The position numbers and the translations under genes were made by a program. From NCBI GenBank assembly GCA_903838675.1, contig CAILZI010000188.1:1-64000 (forward strand): DNA of 64,000 bases, read 5' to 3'. This DNA is from an uncultured Verrucomicrobiota bacterium (GTDB taxonomy: Bacteria; Verrucomicrobiota; Verrucomicrobiia; Verrucomicrobiales; Verrucomicrobiaceae). The notes beneath the pieces were generated by a model. It was not told the origin of the DNA. It saw only the letters and a program-made list of their open reading frames with translations, and did not search any database. This document shows positions 60,446 to 64,000 of the stretch, piece by piece. Positions within the stretch are counted from its first letter, which is position 1, and each line of letters begins with the position of its first letter.

Positions 60446-62949
60446 GTTTCACCACTTTCACCCCTCTGCTCTGGCTGCTCATTCTCCTCGGCGCAGGCTG
60501 GGGCTACTGGCGTTCCTTGGTGGACCGACCCTCAGGTTTGAAGATCACATCCTTTGTCCTTCGCGTTCTCGGAGTCGTTCTTCTCGCACTCGCCTTGTGC
60601 CAGCCGTATGCAGGCGAGGAGACGGACGAAGCCCACGTAGTTTTCCTCGTCGATGTCTCCCAATCCATCGATCTCGAATCCGCCAAAGAAGCCCTCAAAC
60701 AAATCGAGGCCGGAGTCAAAGTGCTTCGCCCACAGGATAGCCACTCCCTCTTCGCGATGGCGAATGGCCTGCGCGACAAAAAGCTCCCAGACTTCACCAA
60801 GATGCTCGACGACTGGACCAAAGGCGTCGCAGATGATGCCTTCCGTTCCCACACCCGCCTCGGTGATTCCTTGCTCGCCGCACGCCTCGCCTTTCCCGCA
60901 GGCAAAGCCAAACGCCTCATCATCTTCAGCGATGGCATCGATACCGAAAACTGCGTGGACGCAGCACTCGAACAACTCCGTCATGAAGGCGTGGATGTGC
61001 GCTTCGCCTCTCTCAAAACCCTGAGTGAACCCGAAGCCGCGCTGGTGAGTCTGGAAAGCACCTCTCCCTTCGCGTTCCATGGCGAAGTCCTGCGTCTCAC
61101 GGCTCGCGTGATAGCCAACCAGCCGATGAATTCCCGCGTCCGCCTCCTGAACAAAGGCGTGGCCGTGCAGGAGAAAACCGTGGCGCTGAAACCCGGCGAA
61201 GACGCCAGGGTATGGTTCGACACCGAGATGAGCACCCCCGGACCCAGCGTGTGGAGCGCCGAGATCGTCCCGGAGCGTGATCATTTCCCCATCAACAATC
61301 AGGCCACCACGACCATCACCGTGCGTGGCAAGCCTCGCATCCTCGTCATCCATCAAGATGAGAAAAAAATGCGTCCCTTCATCCGCGCACTCAAGGAGCA
61401 GGACTTCGATGTCGATCTGCGTGGCAAGCGCGGCCTGCCAGAAGGCATGGAGGACATGCTCTCATTTGATGCCATCGTACTGGCAAACATGTCCGCCACC
61501 GACATGACCCCGCGTCAGATGAGCCTCCTGCGCAGCTACGTATCGGACTTCGGCGGCGGCCTCGTGATGACCGGCAGCGAAAACAGCTTTGGCCTCGGCG
61601 GTTATTACAAATCTCCAGTGGAAGAGGTGCTGCCGCTCGTCTCGCGTTTTGAAAAAGAAAAAGAGAAACCGTCCCTCGCCATGGCCTTGGTCATCGACAA
61701 GAGCGGCTCCATGTCCGGCCTCCCACTGCAAATGGCACGGCAGGCAGCGAAGAGCGCCGCTGAACTCCTCGGCCCGCAGGACCAGATCGCCGTCGTGGCT
61801 TTTGATGGCGATGCGCAGATCGTTTGTGAAATGACCCCGGCTTCGCAGCAGGGCACCATTCAAGCCGCCATCGACTCCATCGCTGAAGGCGGAGGCACCT
61901 TCATGTACACCGGCATGGTCGCAGCCAAAGACATGCTGGAGCGCACCACCGCAAAAGTGAAGCACATGATCTGCCTCACCGATGGGCAAACCCAGGAGGC
62001 AGACCACATGGGCCTTGTTCAGCAGATGGTGGACAGCGGTATGACGGTTTCCACTGTGGGTCTTGGCGATGGTGCTGCTCGTGAGCTCCTCCAGCAAATC
62101 GCCGAAGCTGGGAAGGGGCGCTACTACGAGAGCAATGATCCCGCAACGCTCCCGCAGATCTTCACCAAGGAGACCACCCAGGCCTCGAAAAGCGCCGTGC
62201 AGGAAGGCGTCTTCACCCACATCGGCATCACAGAGCATCCCATGCTCGCCGGCTACGAAGCCGAAGGCCTCCCAGTCGTGCTCGGTTATGTGATGACAGA
62301 AGCCAAACCCGCCGCTCAAGTTCTCCTCGGCGCGGAGAATGGCGACCCATTGCTAGCCGTTGGCCGCTTCGGTCTCGGCATCGGTTTGGCCTACACAGGA
62401 GATCTCACGGAAGTCTGGGGCGGAGAATGGCTGGCATGGGACGGCTGCGGACGCTTCTGGGCCCAGGTCCTTCGCGGAGCACTCAGAAAAGCAGACGTGG
62501 AAGGAATGGAGTCACGCGGCGAGATCCGCGACGGCGCATGGGTGATGAAAATCGACCGCCGTGGCGACGATGGAGTCCCAGTTTCCGGCATTCATTGGAA
62601 CGCCCAATCCCTCGATGAAAATGGCAACACTCAGGACGTCACCATCCGCGAAACCGGGCTCGGGCGTTATGAGGCCCGCATCCCCATCGGCACTCGCAAG
62701 CACCTCAGCCTCCGCATGCATGACCGCGATCACGACAAGCTCGAGGTAAAGCATTACCACGCCCCCTATCCCGCCGAATACCGCCTCAATGGCAAAGCAC
62801 CGGAGAGCCTGACCGCTCTGCCCAAGTACGACACCGCCACCATCATCGCCGGACTCGCGCCAGCCAAACAGTTGCAGCCTGTCGGCCACTGGTTTGCATG
62901 GAGCGCTCTGGGAATGCTGCTGGGTGGAGTGCTCCTGCGGCGGATTTGA
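60442..62949 (+). CDS. Membrane protein with two VWA domains flanking a glutamine-amidotransferase-like domain
   Basis: VWA1 VVFLVDVSQSIDLESAKEAL; GATase-like PRILVIHQDEKKMRPFIRALKEQDFDVDLRG…DAIVLANMSATDMTPRQMSLLRSYVSDFGGGLVMTGSENSFGLGGY; VWA2 MALVIDKSGSMSGLPLQMARQAAKSAAELL; C-terminal TM. Confidence 0.9.
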   Translation: MSFTTFTPLLWLLILLGAGWGYWRSLVDRPSGLKITSFVLRVLGVVLLALALCQPYAGEETDEAHVVFLVDVSQSIDLESAKEALKQIEAGVKVLRPQDSHSLFAMANGLRDKKLPDFTKMLDDWTKGVADDAFRSHTRLGDSLLAARLAFPAGKAKRLIIFSDGIDTENCVDAALEQLRHEGVDVRFASLKTLSEPEAALVSLESTSPFAFHGEVLRLTARVIANQPMNSRVRLLNKGVAVQEKTVALKPGEDARVWFDTEMSTPGPSVWSAEIVPERDHFPINNQATTTITVRGKPRILVIHQDEKKMRPFIRALKEQDFDVDLRGKRGLPEGMEDMLSFDAIVLANMSATDMTPRQMSLLRSYVSDFGGGLVMTGSENSFGLGGYYKSPVEEVLPLVSRFEKEKEKPSLAMALVIDKSGSMSGLPLQMARQAAKSAAELLGPQDQIAVVAFDGDAQIVCEMTPASQQGTIQAAIDSIAEGGGTFMYTGMVAAKDMLERTTAKVKHMICLTDGQTQEADHMGLVQQMVDSGMTVSTVGLGDGAARELLQQIAEAGKGRYYESNDPATLPQIFTKETTQASKSAVQEGVFTHIGITEHPMLAGYEAEGLPVVLGYVMTEAKPAAQVLLGAENGDPLLAVGRFGLGIGLAYTGDLTEVWGGEWLAWDGCGRFWAQVLRGALRKADVEGMESRGEIRDGAWVMKIDRRGDDGVPVSGIHWNAQSLDENGNTQDVTIRETGLGRYEARIPIGTRKHLSLRMHDRDHDKLEVKHYHAPYPAEYRLNGKAPESLTALPKYDTATIIAGLAPAKQLQPVGHWFAWSALGMLLGGVLLRRI

Positions 62950-62989
62950 GTGGAGCGCCGTCGAATCGTCGGCATAGAATCACCCACTC

Positions 62990-63946
62990 ATGAAAATCGT
63001 TCTTCTCGACGCCCACACCGCAAATCCTGGCGACCTCTCCTGGCAGCCTCTCGAAGCCATCGCCACCTGTGAGGTGCATCCACGCACGCCGCTGGATCAG
63101 ACCGTCGCACGCTGCGCCGGCGCGGAGATCGTCATCACCAACAAAGCACCGCTCACGCGTGAGATCATCGCAGCCCTGCCCGATTTGAAATACATCGGCG
63201 TCACCGCCACTGGCTTCAATGTGGTCGATGTCGTCGCAGCCAAAGAACGCGGCATCGTGGTGACGAATGTTCCCGGCTACAGCACCCCCGCCGTCGCTCA
63301 GCATGTCATCGCGCTCATGCTCGAAATGACCAACCACGTCGGCCACGCCGCCAAGAGCGTGGAGCAGGGCGGCTGGGTCAAGTGCCCCGACTTCTGCTAC
63401 TACGATCACCCCATCATCGAGCTCTCCGGCCGCACGCTCAGCATTATCGGTTACGGTGAAATCGGCAGCGCCGTCGCTCGCATTGCGGTCGCCTTTGGCA
63501 TGAAGGTCCTCGCCTCCAAGCGCACCTGGAAAGAGCCTCCACCCGCCGGTGTCACTGCCGTTGAAATCGATGACATCTTCCGCCAGTCCGACGTCATCAG
63601 CCTGCACTGCCCGCTCACCGATGCCACCAAGCACCTCGTCGGGGAACGTACCCTCGGCCTGATGAAGCGCGAAGCCATGATCATCAACACCGGCCGTGGC
63701 CCCCTTGTCGATGAACCCGCCCTCGCCAAGGCCCTGAACGAAGGCCGCATCGCCGGTGCCGGCCTCGACGTCCTCTCCGTCGAACCCGCCAAAGCCGACA
63801 ACCCGCTCCTCTCCGCCAAAAACTGCCTCATCACCCCCCACGTCGCCTGGGCCAGCCGCGAATCTCGCGCCCGCCTCATCGACATCACCGCTGCGAACTT
63901 GCAAGCCTTCCTGTCAGGCAAGCCGGTGAATGTGGTGAACGGATAG
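62990..63946 (+). CDS. D-2-hydroxyacid dehydrogenase (glycerate dehydrogenase-like)
   Basis: LKYIGVTATGFNVVDVVAAKERGIVVTNVPGYSTPAVAQHVIALMLEM; Rossmann LSIIGYGEIGSAVARIAVAFGMKVLA; NTGRGPLVDEPALAKALNEGRIAGAGLDVLSVEP. Confidence 0.93.
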   Translation: MKIVLLDAHTANPGDLSWQPLEAIATCEVHPRTPLDQTVARCAGAEIVITNKAPLTREIIAALPDLKYIGVTATGFNVVDVVAAKERGIVVTNVPGYSTPAVAQHVIALMLEMTNHVGHAAKSVEQGGWVKCPDFCYYDHPIIELSGRTLSIIGYGEIGSAVARIAVAFGMKVLASKRTWKEPPPAGVTAVEIDDIFRQSDVISLHCPLTDATKHLVGERTLGLMKREAMIINTGRGPLVDEPALAKALNEGRIAGAGLDVLSVEPAKADNPLLSAKNCLITPHVAWASRESRARLIDITAANLQAFLSGKPVNVVNG

Positions 63947-64000
63947 TACGATGGACACTCCTGTCCGTCGATCAGCGCTCACGCATCGCCTCAGACGGAC

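Noticed and set aside
62843-63904. 353-aa minus-strand ORF, Gly/Asp-rich
   Set aside because: Antisense to a clear D-2-hydroxyacid dehydrogenase.

Overview
This 64 kb window looks like a chromosomal segment of a PVC-superphylum bacterium, probably Verrucomicrobia (Prosthecobacter-like). That assignment is inferred from protein types: DUF1080 / cytochrome-c / beta-propeller proteins, cupredoxin-PA14, ThuA, and duplicated MoxR-DUF58-VWA clusters. It has about 37 credible genes, and I saw no tRNA, rRNA or CRISPR array. Left end: a Dam-type adenine methylase abuts a truncated TamA-like gene. The adjacent tamB-like gene carries an in-frame TAG that separates its membrane anchor from its body. Centre left: metabolic and secreted proteins (M28 peptidase, PurD, DUF362, M23 peptidase), a frameshifted beta-propeller gene downstream of a cupredoxin-PA14 gene, ClpS, an MFS transporter and ferritin. 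At 22.9-31.1 kb there is a complete aerotolerance-type operon (MoxR-DUF58-DUF4381-like-BatA-BatB/C-BatD/E). At 32.3-45.3 kb a RedB-like thiol protein is followed by four consecutive histidine kinases, two of which are paralogs with periplasmic SBP domains. At 46.2-62.9 kb a second, different MoxR/VWA operon is preceded by a 2,946-aa TPR/alpha-solenoid protein and a Q-rich membrane protein with a five-cysteine cluster. This second operon is my best candidate for an under-described system. All product calls come from reading motifs in the translations; no database search was run.
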